Position numbers and translations under genes: made by a program. From Cristatella mucedo (Eukaryota; Bryozoa; Phylactolaemata; Cristatellidae), in assembly GCA_009760855.2 (NCBI GenBank), contig WPIO01000107.1:1303501-1367500 (forward strand): a stretch of 64,000 nucleotides of DNA, written 5' to 3'. Below the pieces are notes generated by a model. The model was given only the letters and a program-made list of their open reading frames with translations, made no database searches and had not been told where the DNA came from. Of this stretch, positions 1 through 11,100 are shown in pieces (positions within the stretch are counted from its first letter, which is position 1; each line of letters opens with the position of its first letter).

Positions 1-217
1 GGGGGAATGGGAGAGGCAGGCAATGCTAAGTGAGCATGGCTCTCGCTACGACAAAACGAGGACGTCAGTAATTCACTGCCTGAATTCCCCCATTCCTGCC
101 ATGTGCGGGTGATGCGAGACCAGGCTCAAAGCACAGTCAAAGCCGACCGACATTGAGGCAGACCAAGCGACACCAGTATGGTGCTGATCTGAACAAAGCC
201 GACTTCTCCGAAATGAA
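1..217. other. No recognised feature
   Basis: Unique-looking sequence with no reading frame, repeat or motif that I can support. Confidence 0.5.
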
Positions 218-340
218 ATTCATTTGCGTAGCACTTTAAGAGAACCTAATCTCTATCCAGGCGCTTCACATGTGACGCAAGGCCAACGACCTCTTTGGTC
301 GTCGAAGGCGAGCACCGTGTCCCTAGAGCAAACCTGGGAA
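218..340 (-). mobile_element. SINE family 1 (tRNA-derived), degraded copy
   Basis: Read on the minus strand, it follows the order of the better copies at 39671-39815 and 56935-57077: a tRNA-like head with a GGTTTGxTCTAG start, a middle ending before a CATATGTGAAGCGCCT-like block, and a tail resembling the LINE-A 3' end. It is clearly diverged, with several substitutions in the B-box area, so it is an old copy. Confidence 0.6.
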
Positions 341-471
341 AGCTGCCCCAACCACTAGGCAACTGGGTGCAGATTGGCTGATCAAACATTATATCTGCTC
401 ACCGATGCTGGCTTCGATGCTCAGATGCCACGCGCAGCTCACATATGAGTGACAAAAGAAAGCAGTAGCTG

Positions 472-474
<3 letters not shown>

Positions 475-520
<46 letters not shown>
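475..520. repeat. (CTG)n trinucleotide microsatellite
   Basis: About 15 uninterrupted CTG units. No gene is recognised around it, so there is no sign that it encodes a homopolymer in a real protein. The Cys-, Leu- and Ala-run reading frames across it are by-products of the repeat. Confidence 0.9.
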
Positions 521-540
521 GGCCATCGGGCCTGGCACAT

Positions 541-716
541 CAGACCACAGTCCGCTCCATCCCTGGCAACAACAGCTGGACCCCACCGTCGTCGCTCTCT
601 GTTCTCCGCAGGTCCAACCCAGTGCTCAGCACTGTCTCTTCCTGTTTTGAGTAGGCGCAGCTGACCTGCTCCACATACATCTCATCGTCGGCTGCACTTT
701 AGTGGCCAATTGCTGG
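541..716. repeat. Dispersed direct repeat, copy 1
   Basis: About 170 bp match 6781-6948 in the same orientation with scattered substitutions and small indels. Shared blocks include CCGCTCCATCCCTGGCAACA and CATCTCATCGTCGGCTGCAC. It is not part of the LINE or SINE segments I could define. It may be a piece of an unrecognised element. Confidence 0.75.
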
Positions 717-720
717 CTAC

Positions 721-1626
721 TTAATTAAATAGCACATCTGAAGACTTTTCTCAATCTGTCTGAAAAGCCTACACAGCTCCTTACCTGTGCTTAGCCTGCA
801 TTACGAGTCGACGGTCACATGGCCGCAGAAAGGAGTGCACACAGGAAGGCTGGAGGGTTTCGGAGTAAAGTCTACAAAGGTGGCTATTACGGAAAAGTAT
901 TAGCGCACAGCTACCAAAAATTAAGGCAGAAGCATGACGGAGACGATAGCCGGGATTAGTCAAGGGAGGCCAAACGTATGATCAAGGGACATGATCATGA
1001 CGCTTGACCTTGCCGGGAAAACCAATCATAGGTTCGGCAGACCTGTTTTGTCCCATGGTGGTTCACATGAAGTGACAATCCTGGTAGGAAGCTATGTGGG
1101 CCCCTCTCAATCAGGGGTGGGGGTAACCTGATAGATATCTATCGACAGCTTAAGCATCAAGCCACCACGAGGACTAAAGCAGTTGTTACACTGAAGAGGA
1201 GTCCATAGCTTTGAGCCAAAAACTTGTGCTCACGGTCGCTACTCACTATGCAGCCAACTGCCCCCCTAGGCGCTCTAGCAGTTTTTTAACATCAAATGAA
1301 ACAGTCAATCCTTACATGGGCACAGCAAAAGAAGTAACCAACATTATAACTGACTTGTGTAGTCTATGGCACACTTCCTAGTGGCATGCCGATCTCCTAA
1401 ATAATAAAGTCAAACGAATTGGAAATTCCACTGCCCTTGGTTTGCTGTGCAGAGGGAAGGTGAGCTGCAAGCTGAATGAGGAGGGGAGAAATGAAAGCCT
1501 GCTGCAGAGGCAGACAAGCAGTGGGAAAGATGGTAAGGATAAGCTGATTCAACGACCTCATTTGCATATACATTGAATAAGATAGGTCTTGAAACCTTTA
1601 GCCACATCTTGCAGCCACCAATAAAG
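721..1626. other. No recognised feature
   Basis: No coding exon, RNA gene or repeat could be supported in this stretch. Confidence 0.4.
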
Positions 1627-3120
1627 TAATAATAAAAATAATAATAATAATTCACTTGATAAAGCGCCCTCAGAGAACTTAATCTCTCTCTAGGCGCTTT
1701 ACATTTGCTGTAAAGTGAAATGCAATGGAATGGTAAGTAAAATCATGCTTGAAAAACAAACGAACTGAATAATATGGTTAGGGGTGACATGCATAGGGTC
1801 AGCATGCAAATGTGGTTAGTGGCAGCATGCACAGTGTCAGCACGCATAAGCACATCAAGGACGAATCACAGGGACCCGCTAAATGCTGTCCTAAATAGGT
1901 GTGTTTTTAGGTTCCTTTTAAATGTGGTCAGGTCAGGGGATGTTCTGACGCAGGTCGGCAGGGAGTTCCAGGCTTTGGGAGCATACGAGCTAAATGCACG
2001 GTCTCCAAATGATTTAAGGTTTGTATGAGGTATTTGTAGACTGTTGGATTCCGAAAAGCCGGTGGTACGATGCTTAGCCTGATGGGGTAGTATATCTGAC
2101 AGATAGGCTGGAGCCATACAATGAAGGGACCTAAAAGTGAGCGACAAAACCTTGAAGTCAATCCGTTGCTTGACTGGTAGCCAGTGCAGGTCGGCGAGAA
2201 GTGGAGTAATGTGGCAACTGCGACGCTCACGACAGACAAGCCTAGCTGCAGAGTTTTGCACAAGCTGCAATCGCCTGATCGCACATGCTGGTAGGCCAGT
2301 AAGCAGTGAGTTGCAGAAGTCGAGACGGGATGTCACGAATGCATGGACCAACTTGGACGTGGTATCTTTATCTAAACAAGCCCGAATTTTAGCAATGTTA
2401 TGAAGCTGAAAATAGGCAGATTTGACTGTGGAGCTCATGTGGTCGTCTAACGAGAGGTCGCTTTGGAATGTGACACCTAGATTTCGAGCTGATTCAACTG
2501 GAAATATGCTGGCAGAGCCAATTTTGAGAGTCAGCCTTTCCAATCTCTGGATCACACTGGGTTTGCCCATAACTAGTAAGTTAGTTTTATCATCGTTAAG
2601 TTTTAGAAAATTTGCTGCCATCCATGTGCGGATGTCATCGATGCATGCAGCTAGTGAGTTTAGAGAATTTGAGGTGCTCGAAGGCTGGGAGGGATCAAAG
2701 CAAAGGTACAACTGAGTGTCATCTGCATAGAAGTGAAAGCCTAGATTGTGCTTGGCAATCACATCAGCAAGAGGCAGAGTATAAACCGTGAAAAGAACCG
2801 GACCTAGCACGGAGCCCTGAGGTACTCCATATTTCAGAGGTACTTCAGATGATCTTTGTCCATTCAAGTCAATACTCTGGAGTCTCCCACTGAGATAGGA
2901 CCTGAACCACGGCAGAGCAGTGCCAGTGATGCCCAGGCGAGATGAGAGGCACTCTAGAAGAACTTTGTGATCGATGGTATCAAAAGCTGCCGAAAGATCA
3001 AGCAAAACAAGCAGAGACACTCTACCCATGTCTGCATTCCTAAGTAGGTCGTTGTATACCCTACGCAATGCTGACTCTGTGGAGTGATTAGCTCTAAAGC
3101 CAGACTGAAACTTACTTGCT
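1627..3120 (-). mobile_element. LINE family A (L2-like), 5'-truncated copy A1
   Basis: This is the best-preserved non-LTR retrotransposon in the window, on the minus strand. The 3' end is a short hairpin-like tail (GCGCCTAGAGAGAGATTAAG, then a GCGCTTTATCAAGTGAATT block) followed by ATT repeats, as is typical of the L2/CR1 group. The 3' UTR carries the CATGCTGACxCTGTGCATG region seen in many other copies here. The body encodes reverse transcriptase and the C-terminal region. The 5' end stops near 3120, inside the start of the RT domain, so the endonuclease is missing. 5' truncation is normal for target-primed reverse transcription. Confidence 0.93.
1866..3068 (-). CDS. LINE reverse transcriptase, N-terminally truncated ORF (about 400 aa)
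   Basis: An uninterrupted frame, open further to about 3114 where the element is truncated. The RT core motifs are in order: LLDLSAAFDTID at about residues 22-33, GVPQGSVLGP at 81-90, and the catalytic box YADD at 114-117. They are followed by the LNDDKT motif and a C-terminal block with [17 protein letters not shown] and a conserved GDRAFSSYAPKAWNSLP-like end. This layout matches the L2 clade of LINEs. The frame is intact, but it lacks the endonuclease and the start of RT and sits in a dead, truncated copy. It shows that family A was active fairly recently. Confidence 0.9.
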   Translation of the reverse strand: MRRVYNDLLRNADMGRVSLLVLLDLSAAFDTIDHKVLLECLSSRLGITGTALPWFRSYLSGRLQSIDLNGQRSSEVPLKYGVPQGSVLGPVLFTVYTLPLADVIAKHNLGFHFYADDTQLYLCFDPSQPSSTSNSLNSLAACIDDIRTWMAANFLKLNDDKTNLLVMGKPSVIQRLERLTLKIGSASIFPVESARNLGVTFQSDLSLDDHMSSTVKSAYFQLHNIAKIRACLDKDTTSKLVHAFVTSRLDFCNSLLTGLPACAIRRLQLVQNSAARLVCRERRSCHITPLLADLHWLPVKQRIDFKVLSLTFRSLHCMAPAYLSDILPHQAKHRTTGFSESNSLQIPHTNLKSFGDRAFSSYAPKAWNSLPTCVRTSPDLTTFKRNLKTHLFRTAFSGSL

Positions 3121-4307
3121 CTCCTCCAGCCGAAATAGCAACCTCCCCCCTGGGTGGACTCTCACAACGTCCTGGGTTGTATAGAACCAGTGCTTCAGTG
3201 CTAACGAAACTAAATCTCAAACACAAAGGTTAAGATGCTAGCACTGTACAACCTAGATCGCTGGTTCAAGTCATGTGCAAGGCAGGCAAGGACGGTGATG
3301 GCTGCTAATGCTCCTCTTTCACGATAGAAATGAGGCCTGTGAATCAGCCGACCATTGAATTACTTTAAACGTGGCCCTGAGCTCACCACTGAGAGGAGGA
3401 TGGCACTGCAACGATGGCCCGAGCTGGACAGGGCCACTCAAATCCCTGCAGTTCGAAAGCCCGAGTTCATACGTTGGCAGTTTAAAAGCATTTGCAGCCT
3501 ACTGCTGCCAGTCAAAAAGATTTGGTTCTAGATTTGGCTATCGGGGAGTTTCAACAAGATGAGCCGATCTAGAGATCGATCGGGTGATGAGGCACGTGCC
3601 TGGTCTACTGTGGGGATGCCAAAAATCAAACGCCGTGCAAACAAGAAAAAACAAAAGCCTGTGGAGGCTCCTGGTGAAGCCAGTGCAGGTTAGAGAATGA
3701 CCCAGGCCAGGCAGTGCCAGTCCGTGGTGAGCTTGACTCAACAGACTTGTGGTTAAGCTGCTACCGAGACCGAGTTACCAGCAGAGCAGACCAGTGCACT
3801 TCCATGAAAAACCTATTCTGATTCAAAGTCAAGTCCAGATACACCCACAAGTGCAGGCACTGACACACTCATACACACTGGTAATACAAAGGACAGCACA
3901 GTGTGATCTACACTTACCAAAGAAACAAAGATGGGTAAGTCGGTGGAGCAGCTCGATAGGAGGGCACCAGCATGCAGCTGGTCCCTGGCCAGGTCAGGCC
4001 AGGCAGAGCTGGGCCAGAGAAAAAGCTGGGGGCAAGAAAGCTGGTGCAGAAGAAAGACTGCTCAGTGCAGCTGGTTGGAGGGCCGAGCACCGACGACTCC
4101 ATCGGCTGCTGCTCGGCTGTTCCACTTGAGTTGTTTACAGAGGGCCAACCTCAGCCCAGGCGCTTGACCATTTAATTATCTATAATGCTAACGATCAGCA
4201 TGCTCGGAAGCTAAATGCTGACTCACAGCCAGTCTTGCAAAACGGCTGGCAAATGCGCCATTGTCGGCAGCAGAGAAACTGTTGGAAAAGCCTCTGGGAA
4301 AAGTGAG
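3121..4307. other. No recognised gene
   Basis: Contains several overlapping short frames and GCCAGGTCAGGCCAG-like runs near 3985, but no domain, no supported splice pattern and no clear mobile element. Confidence 0.4.
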
Positions 4308-5254
4308 TTGGGCCATGGAATAGGTTATCATTTGTATGCTAACGATATTCGCCGGTATTTCTCATTTAAACCGTCAGAATATGCTAAAGCCAGCTATAAA
4401 GTGAATGCTCAGCCTGCAGACATTCGATCCTAGATGTCGGCAAATTCCCTTCAATTAAACGACGATAAAACGGAACTGCTACTCTTAGGACGCCCTGAGA
4501 AAGTGGCTAGCCTAGAAGACTTTGCCCTGCTAAAAAAAAAGATGCTGTTGTGCGACCACCATCACTTGCTCGGAATTTAGGTGTGGTCTTCGGCAGCTGC
4601 CTAAACTTTGAAAGCTTGGCTAAGAAGACTTGAGTTCACACCTAGCCGTCACGTCTGATTCATATCTGAGATTAGGAACTATCTTCAACAGTGACTTGCA
4701 GAAATTTAACTAGCTCCCTGTTCTGTCTCGGCTAAGTTATTGCAATTCCATTTTGGCTGGACTACCGAAAAAAGCAACTAGGCCACTGCAACTGCTGATG
4801 AATACGGCTAAAAGGCTCGCATTCTAATGCCAGAGGTTTTACCGTGTGTCTCCTTTGCTGAAAGAGCTTGGATGGCTGCCGGTTGATCAGCAGATACAGA
4901 GAAAAGTTCTAACCCTGACTCACAAGGCTGCCCCTGCTTTACTTCTTTATAAATAGATGAACTGCTTCACCGCGTTCAGCCTACTTGTGCCCTCAGATCC
5001 TCTGCAGACAATAAACTAGCTGTTCCACCTCTCAGCTTACAGACCGTTGGTGAAAAAACATGTAGCTTCGCATGTTCTAGAGTGTGTGAAACTCACTCCC
5101 ACACTTCTTAGGAAATGAAATCTACTCTCCTGCCACCGAATGCTTACCGACAACTGCTTCGGCCTTGAGTGCATTACAGAAAACTATCTTTCATAACACC
5201 CACATGATGTTTGTAGCTTCATAGACTTACAGACAGGTATACATTACATTAGAT
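4308..5254 (+). mobile_element. LINE family B (L2-like) 3' half, degenerate
   Basis: Plus-strand remnant of a second LINE family. Near 4320 it reads GIGYHLYAND, the RT catalytic box with its first Asp changed to Asn. An ADIRS block and LNDDKTELLLLGRP at about 4458-4500 follow, then stops and frame changes. The 3' UTR contains the hallmark of family B (AAGCCGCTTAGGCTGTGAGT-like in better copies) and ends near a TACATTACATTA tail. The equivalent region is at 36545-37570. Confidence 0.8.
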
Positions 5255-5432
5255 GTTGTAGCATAATAACTGTGAAAGCCGGCTCCACACCCTAATGCCT
5301 CAAGAGCAACTATTACCTGCAGGCCTACAGCTAGCCTAGGAATGGGGCAGCTAATTTATTGTGCATACAGGCAGGGAGGGGCTCTGACGAACCTCTGGGT
5401 CTTAGCCCATGAGGTGATAGTGCGATCCCATA

Positions 5433-6152
5433 TTGCCTTTCACTAGACGACCACATTAGTTCCACAGTCAAGTCTGCCTACTTTGAACAATATAATATAG
5501 CTAAAATTCAGGCATGTTTAGACAAAGTAACCACATCTAAATTAGACCATGCATTTGTGACCTGTCTTTGACTTCTGTAACTCACTGCTTACTGGTCTAG
5601 CGGCCTGTGCAATCAGGTGCTTGAAGCTGGTGCACAAGTCTGCAGCTGTGCTTGTCTGTCATGAGCTTTGCAGTTGCCACATCATAACACTTCTCACCGA
5701 CCTGCACTGGCTCCCAGTCAAGCAATGCATCGACTTCAAGGTTCTGTCACTCACGTTAAGGCCCCTTGGCTCCAGCATACCTATCAGACCTACTGCCCCA
5801 CCAGGCTAAGCATCCTACCACCACCCTTTCGGAATCTAATCGTTTACCCATACCTCGTACGAACATCCCACGACTTGACCACATTTAAAAAGAAACTAAA
5901 ACACGTGTATTTATCACAGCATTTAGTGGGTCTCTGTGATTCGACCTTTATGTGCTTATGCGTGCTGACAGTGTGCATGCAGCCACTAACTAAACTTGAA
6001 TGCTGAGCCTGTGCATGTAATCCCTATGTTGTTCTTGTTGTTGATTGAGCATGCTACCACTAACCATTAGATCTTGCTTCGTTTGCAACAATTGTAAAGT
6101 GCCTAGAAATAGATTGATTTTTCTGAGGGTGCTATATCAAATGCATTATTAT
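5433..6152 (+). mobile_element. LINE family A, degenerate 3' fragment
   Basis: Plus-strand fragment from the DDHISSTVKSAYF-like region of the RT C-terminus through [17 protein letters not shown] and the 3' UTR to a short ATTATT tail. Frameshifts and in-frame stops break it into pieces, so it is a pseudogene. Confidence 0.85.
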
Positions 6153-6164
6153 AAATGAGGCTTT

Positions 6165-6772
6165 TAAATTAGCTGACAAAAACCTGATGAAGCACTTCAG
6201 CTCGGTATGGAGGACACAGAGTTTTGCCCTTTATCTGTTGATTAACCGGGAGCCATGACATCAAAGGTTTGTTGACTAGCCTTGCAGTCATATTTATTGC
6301 TACCCGCAGAGGCTTAGCGGCAGGTACTTTTGGTGGCCCAGCCAAAAAGGAATTGAAGCACCCCAGTCCAAAAAGAACTAGGTAGCTAGTAAGATCACAA
6401 GCAGGCCACCGTAGGTGACTGTCACAAATTTTGAACAAGAATCAAAGGTGATGACTAACTGCGGAAGCAATCTTCCGGATGAAATTCTCAAAATCAAGCT
6501 GGTAGCTAAGAAGGGGCACGACAACTATCCAACTACTAATTACAGCACTACCAATTACAAAAACTACACATTAGTCTATTCTTCTAGTGCTTTGGAAGTA
6601 AGAGTTCGTGTTATCATCATTTAGTTGAGAAAATTAGCTGACATCCAGCATCGAATATCAAATAAGTCAGGCATTCAGTTAAAGTAATGTAATATAATGC
6701 ATCTCCATATGTAACTCCACAAAGCCAAAAGAACTAAGTGAATGTTGCTGGGGAGTTTTCTATAGACCACAC
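6165..6772 (-). mobile_element. LINE family B fragments (minus strand)
   Basis: At 6165-6450 the minus strand encodes a diverged GLP-K---PL---NMTARLV block and a WLPVNQQIKGK block of the RT C-terminus. At about 6680-6772 lies a family-B 3' end with its ATGTAATATAATG tail. The two parts are probably separate insertions, or one rearranged copy. Neither is coding. Confidence 0.65.
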
Positions 6773-6780
6773 AAAGCCAC

Positions 6781-6948
6781 AGACCACAGTCCGCTCCATC
6801 CCTGGCAACAACAGCTAGACCCCATCGTCGTTGCTCTGTTCTCCGCAGGTCCAACCCACTCTCTCTTACTCAGTTTTGAGTAGGTGCAGCTGACCCGCTC
6901 CACATACATCTCATCGTCGGCTGCACTTTAGTGGCCAGTACTGGTCGC
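6781..6948. repeat. Dispersed direct repeat, copy 2
   Basis: Matches 541-716 in the same orientation (see there). It starts right after the family-B LINE tail that ends near 6772. Confidence 0.75.
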
Positions 6949-7914
6949 TGGTCATTCACGGCGGCTCGGGCCACTCATGCTAGGCTTGAGCAAACCTTCG
7001 AAGCAGCAACAGGAGCTAAAGAAGCAGCGAAATGAAAGTCGGCTGAAGGTGGCCATAAGCTTTGAAGAACAGAAGAAGAGATCAGCCAACGAATCAGCTA
7101 ATAAATTACTGAGATCCGAGCAAGGTGAAGTGTAGTAGCCCAGGCTACCACATATTACATCAAACCCAAAATACAGATTGAAGCATCACGCCAAAAGAAA
7201 AACTAGGAACAAGCATACGATTTCTTTGCTACATTTCATTTGCACGCTTTTGTAAGAGCCAAGTAAAGAAAAGAAAAAAAGATCAGAGATCGGCCGATTC
7301 GACAGCCCCTTTTAAATAGCAGCACAAGAGCAATAGCAGCAACCATTCCCCCTTTGCAGTTTACTGCGAAGAATTTTGACAGCTTGCTGCTAAGGACTCG
7401 GCATGTGAGTACCTTACCCCTACGCCTAAGATAGTGTGCGGCAGCGTGGCAAGGGGGACCAGCTTGATAGCAGTGCTACCCTCGGTGAAACACTAGCTTG
7501 CCAAGGTGAAGCAACCTGCTAGTGGGAAGGGCTGGCAAAAAGGCTTGCTGCCTGCACGTGCAGAGACACACAGGTAGGAGGAAGTAAGCCAGTGGCCAAG
7601 GCAAAGGGCAAGCCGGCGGCTGCTGCAGGCCGGCTGCCACTGGCAGGCAGCAGCAGCCAGCTAGGGGCAGGTGGCCGACCAGGGAGCTGAGGTCATAGCA
7701 AGGTCGCAGCAGGAATGCATGCCCATAAATCTGCAGGCACGGCTCATTCATGAGCTGAACCTTGAAGCAGTAAGTGCAGCCTGGGGAGGCCGGAAGCCTT
7801 CGGGAGTTTGGGTAGCACAGCCCTCTTTGCATGCAGGATTTACAAAAACAGTCGATGTGAATAGGAGGGTACACATGGGCCACCCAGCTGTCAAACCAAC
7901 CGGGCCATTACACA
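6949..7914. other. No recognised feature
   Basis: No repeat or exon could be supported. Short frames on both strands have no recognisable domain. Confidence 0.4.
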
Positions 7915-8450
7915 GAGCTCCTGCTGCATCTGCTGCTGCTGCCTCTACTGCTACTGTCTCTACTGCTGCTGCTGCCTCTGCTTCAGCTGGCACTAATTAT
8001 GCTACTGCAGCTGCTGCTGTCTCTGCTACTGATGCTGTGTCTGCTACCTCTACTACTGCTTACTGTGCTTACTTATTATGCTACTGTGGATGCTGCAGCT
8101 GCCTACCCTGCCCTGGCAAGTACCACCACTGCTGATGCTACTACCTACCCTGCTTCCTCTGCAGCTGCTGCTGGCTATGCTGCTCCTTTTGCTTATGCTG
8201 TTGTTTTCTCTGCTACCTTTGTAATTACTGCTGTCTCCGCTTCTGACTCCACCTCTGCTGCTGCCACCTCTGCTGCTGCCACCTCTGCTGCTGCCACCTC
8301 TGCCATCTCTGCTGCTGCCACCTCTGCTGCTGCCATCGCAGCAACTGCTGCTGCCTCTGCCAGTTGCTGCTAAAGCTACCTCTGCTGCTGAGACTTTGGC
8401 TGCGATTGCTACTGCTACTGCTGCTGCTGCTACTATTGCTATTTCTGCTG
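7915..8450. repeat. CTG/GCT-rich imperfect minisatellite
   Basis: A low-complexity block built on GCTGCT with CCT, ACT and TCT variants. Inside it, at about 8250-8335, a 15-bp unit (ACCTCTGCTGCTGCC) is repeated about six times with little change. Open frames occur on both strands only because the repeat lacks stop codons. I see no gene here. Confidence 0.85.
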
Positions 8451-9054
8451 CCCCCAAACAACACACCGTTGCTGCTGCTACCTCAGCTGCCTCCCACCAC
8501 TCCTACTGCTGACCAGCGTGTCACAGCAGTGCAGCCAGAATTCACATTCCCATGTTGCAAGGCTGCAACTGGCTAGGAAGCAGGTTGACCTGGGGTTGCT
8601 GAAGTAGTGAGATTGCTTGTAGGCATGCTGGGTGCAATGCATTTGTTCGGTGCTTTAATACAAATCGAGATGAAAAGGCTTGCTCAATGTGGGGGAAACC
8701 TTATACCATTCTCAATATCTGCTCCCCCACAAGTAATTTATAACAGATCGTTGTACAAAAAAAGGCAAATAAGTGACAAGAAAGAGCTGGAGAGGAAGAG
8801 GAGTAGAGGGAGGAGGAGGAGAAGGGGTAAGGTTCAAGAGAGGGGGTTAAAAGTAAATGGAGTACAGAGTTAGGAAAGAGAGAAGCAGAATAGGAAGGGG
8901 CCAACAAAGAAGGGAGAGTCGGTACCCCAGAAGGGGAGGTGAAAAAGAGATATGGTGAAACAGGTCTCACAATGCAACAAGGTCACCTCTTGTTCTTTGA
9001 TGCAGTTTCTGCATTTGATAACAATAGTAATATTAGCAATAACATCAATAATGG
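8451..9054. other. Purine-rich tract, otherwise nothing recognised
   Basis: At about 8785-8950 the plus strand is strongly A/G-rich (GAGGAAGAGGAGTAGAGGGA-like). No exon or mobile element is supported around it. Confidence 0.5.
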
Positions 9055-9115
9055 TAATATGGCTTTTGCATAGCACCCTAAGAGAAACAAATCTCTATAC
9101 AGGTGCTTTACAGCT
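9055..9115 (-). mobile_element. LINE-A/SINE-type 3' tail fragment
   Basis: Minus-strand copy of the tail only: a GCACCTGTATAGAGATTTGT-like stem and a TATTGCCA-flanked end, with diverged ATT repeats on its left. Too short to tell LINE from SINE. Confidence 0.5.
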
Positions 9116-11054
9116 TGCTCTAAAAGAAGCAACACAATAAGCTGACCATCAATATGGTTTATGGTACACTGACTTCACACTGTAGAACTTAGTGCGTCAT
9201 CAGTCAACAGACAGACACACATCGAGAACTATCTGCGTATTTGAGATATAGATCAGTCCACTAAAGTCACAAGCATTGCCTTAATAACCAGACTGGGTCC
9301 AATTAAAATAACGGCTAAACCAGGTATGCAAGATATATGTATAATTGGAGAAAAAGCAGGAGGCTGAAAATGGTCTCAGCAGCAGCAGTAGTCTTCCTAC
9401 CAAAAGCAGCTTAGGCTGAGAGTGAGACATAGACAACTCTCCAACGGCAAACCCAATTCATACTTGTGGCTTAGTGTGTTAAAAATAGAAATTTGAACTA
9501 GCATGCAAACGAAAATAAGGGGCAACAAAAGTTGAGGCAAAGGGATAACATGCTACCACGGGTCAGAGGTCAAAGGCCTGAATATGGACATATTCGTGAA
9601 CATGGCAAGGTATAGCACACATATGTATAAGATACACAATACTCGATTGCCCTAAGTGAATTACTCGAAGTGCCCTAAGAGAATATAATCGTTATCCAAG
9701 GGCAGGGGGTTGGTATACCACAAGGCTCGAGTCAGTGAACTTAATCGTTAAAGCCACGTTTACATGTAGAGTCTTGCTTCTGCCCTTCTTTTGTCCTACA
9801 CAGGTTTTCCTTCGAGTAGGAAGTTAACAGCCAGTTTACCTCCAAGCCTTGCTTCATAGTTCCTCCATCCCGGGGTGGTTATAGAAAAATTACTTGTTTG
9901 GGGACGTACAAAATGGCCCTTCACAATGCATCATCGGGCTTTGTCGCCCCCACCTCACTATCTGATTATTATATGATGAGATTGGAGTGTTAGGTAAACA
10001 GGGACTCACCCGGAACACTGGGATGATTGTGCCGGTCGAGTCGTCAGCCATGCTTTTCAAAGCATGGAGAAAGCATGGAGAAAGCATGCCTTTAATGGCG
10101 TATATGATTGGTTGTTTGTTCATTCTTGCCTTGGTCTTGGCCAAAAAAAAAGTGAATTTAGCTACCGAGTTCTTGATGAAGTATACACCAATTACTCAAG
10201 TAGGCCAGAAGCAGGAAGGAAGCAGGACTCGTCATGTAAACTCGGCTTAAAGGTGAGCACCATACTCTTGGGCCAAACCAGTACATTAATCCAGCAAGAG
10301 TGAGTCAGAGTCGGCAGATGGGACCTGACCGATCACTGCAAAAATCTGCCATCAATGGAACAGACGGGCGTGGTTGATCTCAGCTACAGATCTCAGCCTG
10401 CAGCATTGCATTTGACTGCATTTACAACCATCCAACCTTGTGGTGATCATCTACCTCAGCCTAGCCAGATCATCAGAGATCAACGAATATCAGACAAAGT
10501 AGGATAAGTTTGTCACCGAAAAAGTTAGACCATGTACACTAGGCCGAAAAAAATCATTGCAGTATGGCCAAAGTTGTTTTACATGCACGTTCGGGTGATC
10601 AGAGGGTTTTCTAGTATACATAATTCTTTACGGGGGGCCTCTGATCAGGCATAGTGGCCACCAGCCACCTGGGGTGGCATATTCAACAGAGCCTTAGTTT
10701 TAATGAAGAGGTCGGCTGATGGTGTAGGCCGAGCAACCAGCCTCACCTGCCTATCGATATCTCTCCATAGTTGTCCCATAGGGTTCAAATCATACGACTG
10801 GCTGGGCCGCTAAATCAGCACCACAAGAAGTAATTCACTTGTCTGGCAGTCATCTTTACCTTACAGACAAATGTAAGGACCTCCCCCAGCAGCAAGTATT
10901 TGAGCTTTGGAATCCAACTTGAATGACCAACAATAACATGACTCCGCGTCGCTTTACAACTTTGGACTACTTTATACATCCCCAGGGTGAACTGCCCATG
11001 AGTACTGACCTAGTAATAAGCATAGTAATAATAATGATGATAAAGGGTATTTTG
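9116..11054. other. No recognised feature
   Basis: No exon or repeat is supported except a local direct repeat of AGCATGGAGAA at about 10060-10085. Confidence 0.4.
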
Positions 11055-11100
11055 CATATCGATATAAGAGAACTAAATCTCTATACAGCCACTTTACAAC
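11055..11100 (-). mobile_element. LINE-A/SINE-type 3' tail fragment
   Basis: Contains TAAGAGAACTAAATCTCTAT followed by a CTTTAC end, the diverged stem of the shared tail. Very short. Confidence 0.45.

Noticed and set aside
3371-4175. Possible exons in overlapping short frames
   Set aside because: No domain, no consistent splice chain, and mixed strands.
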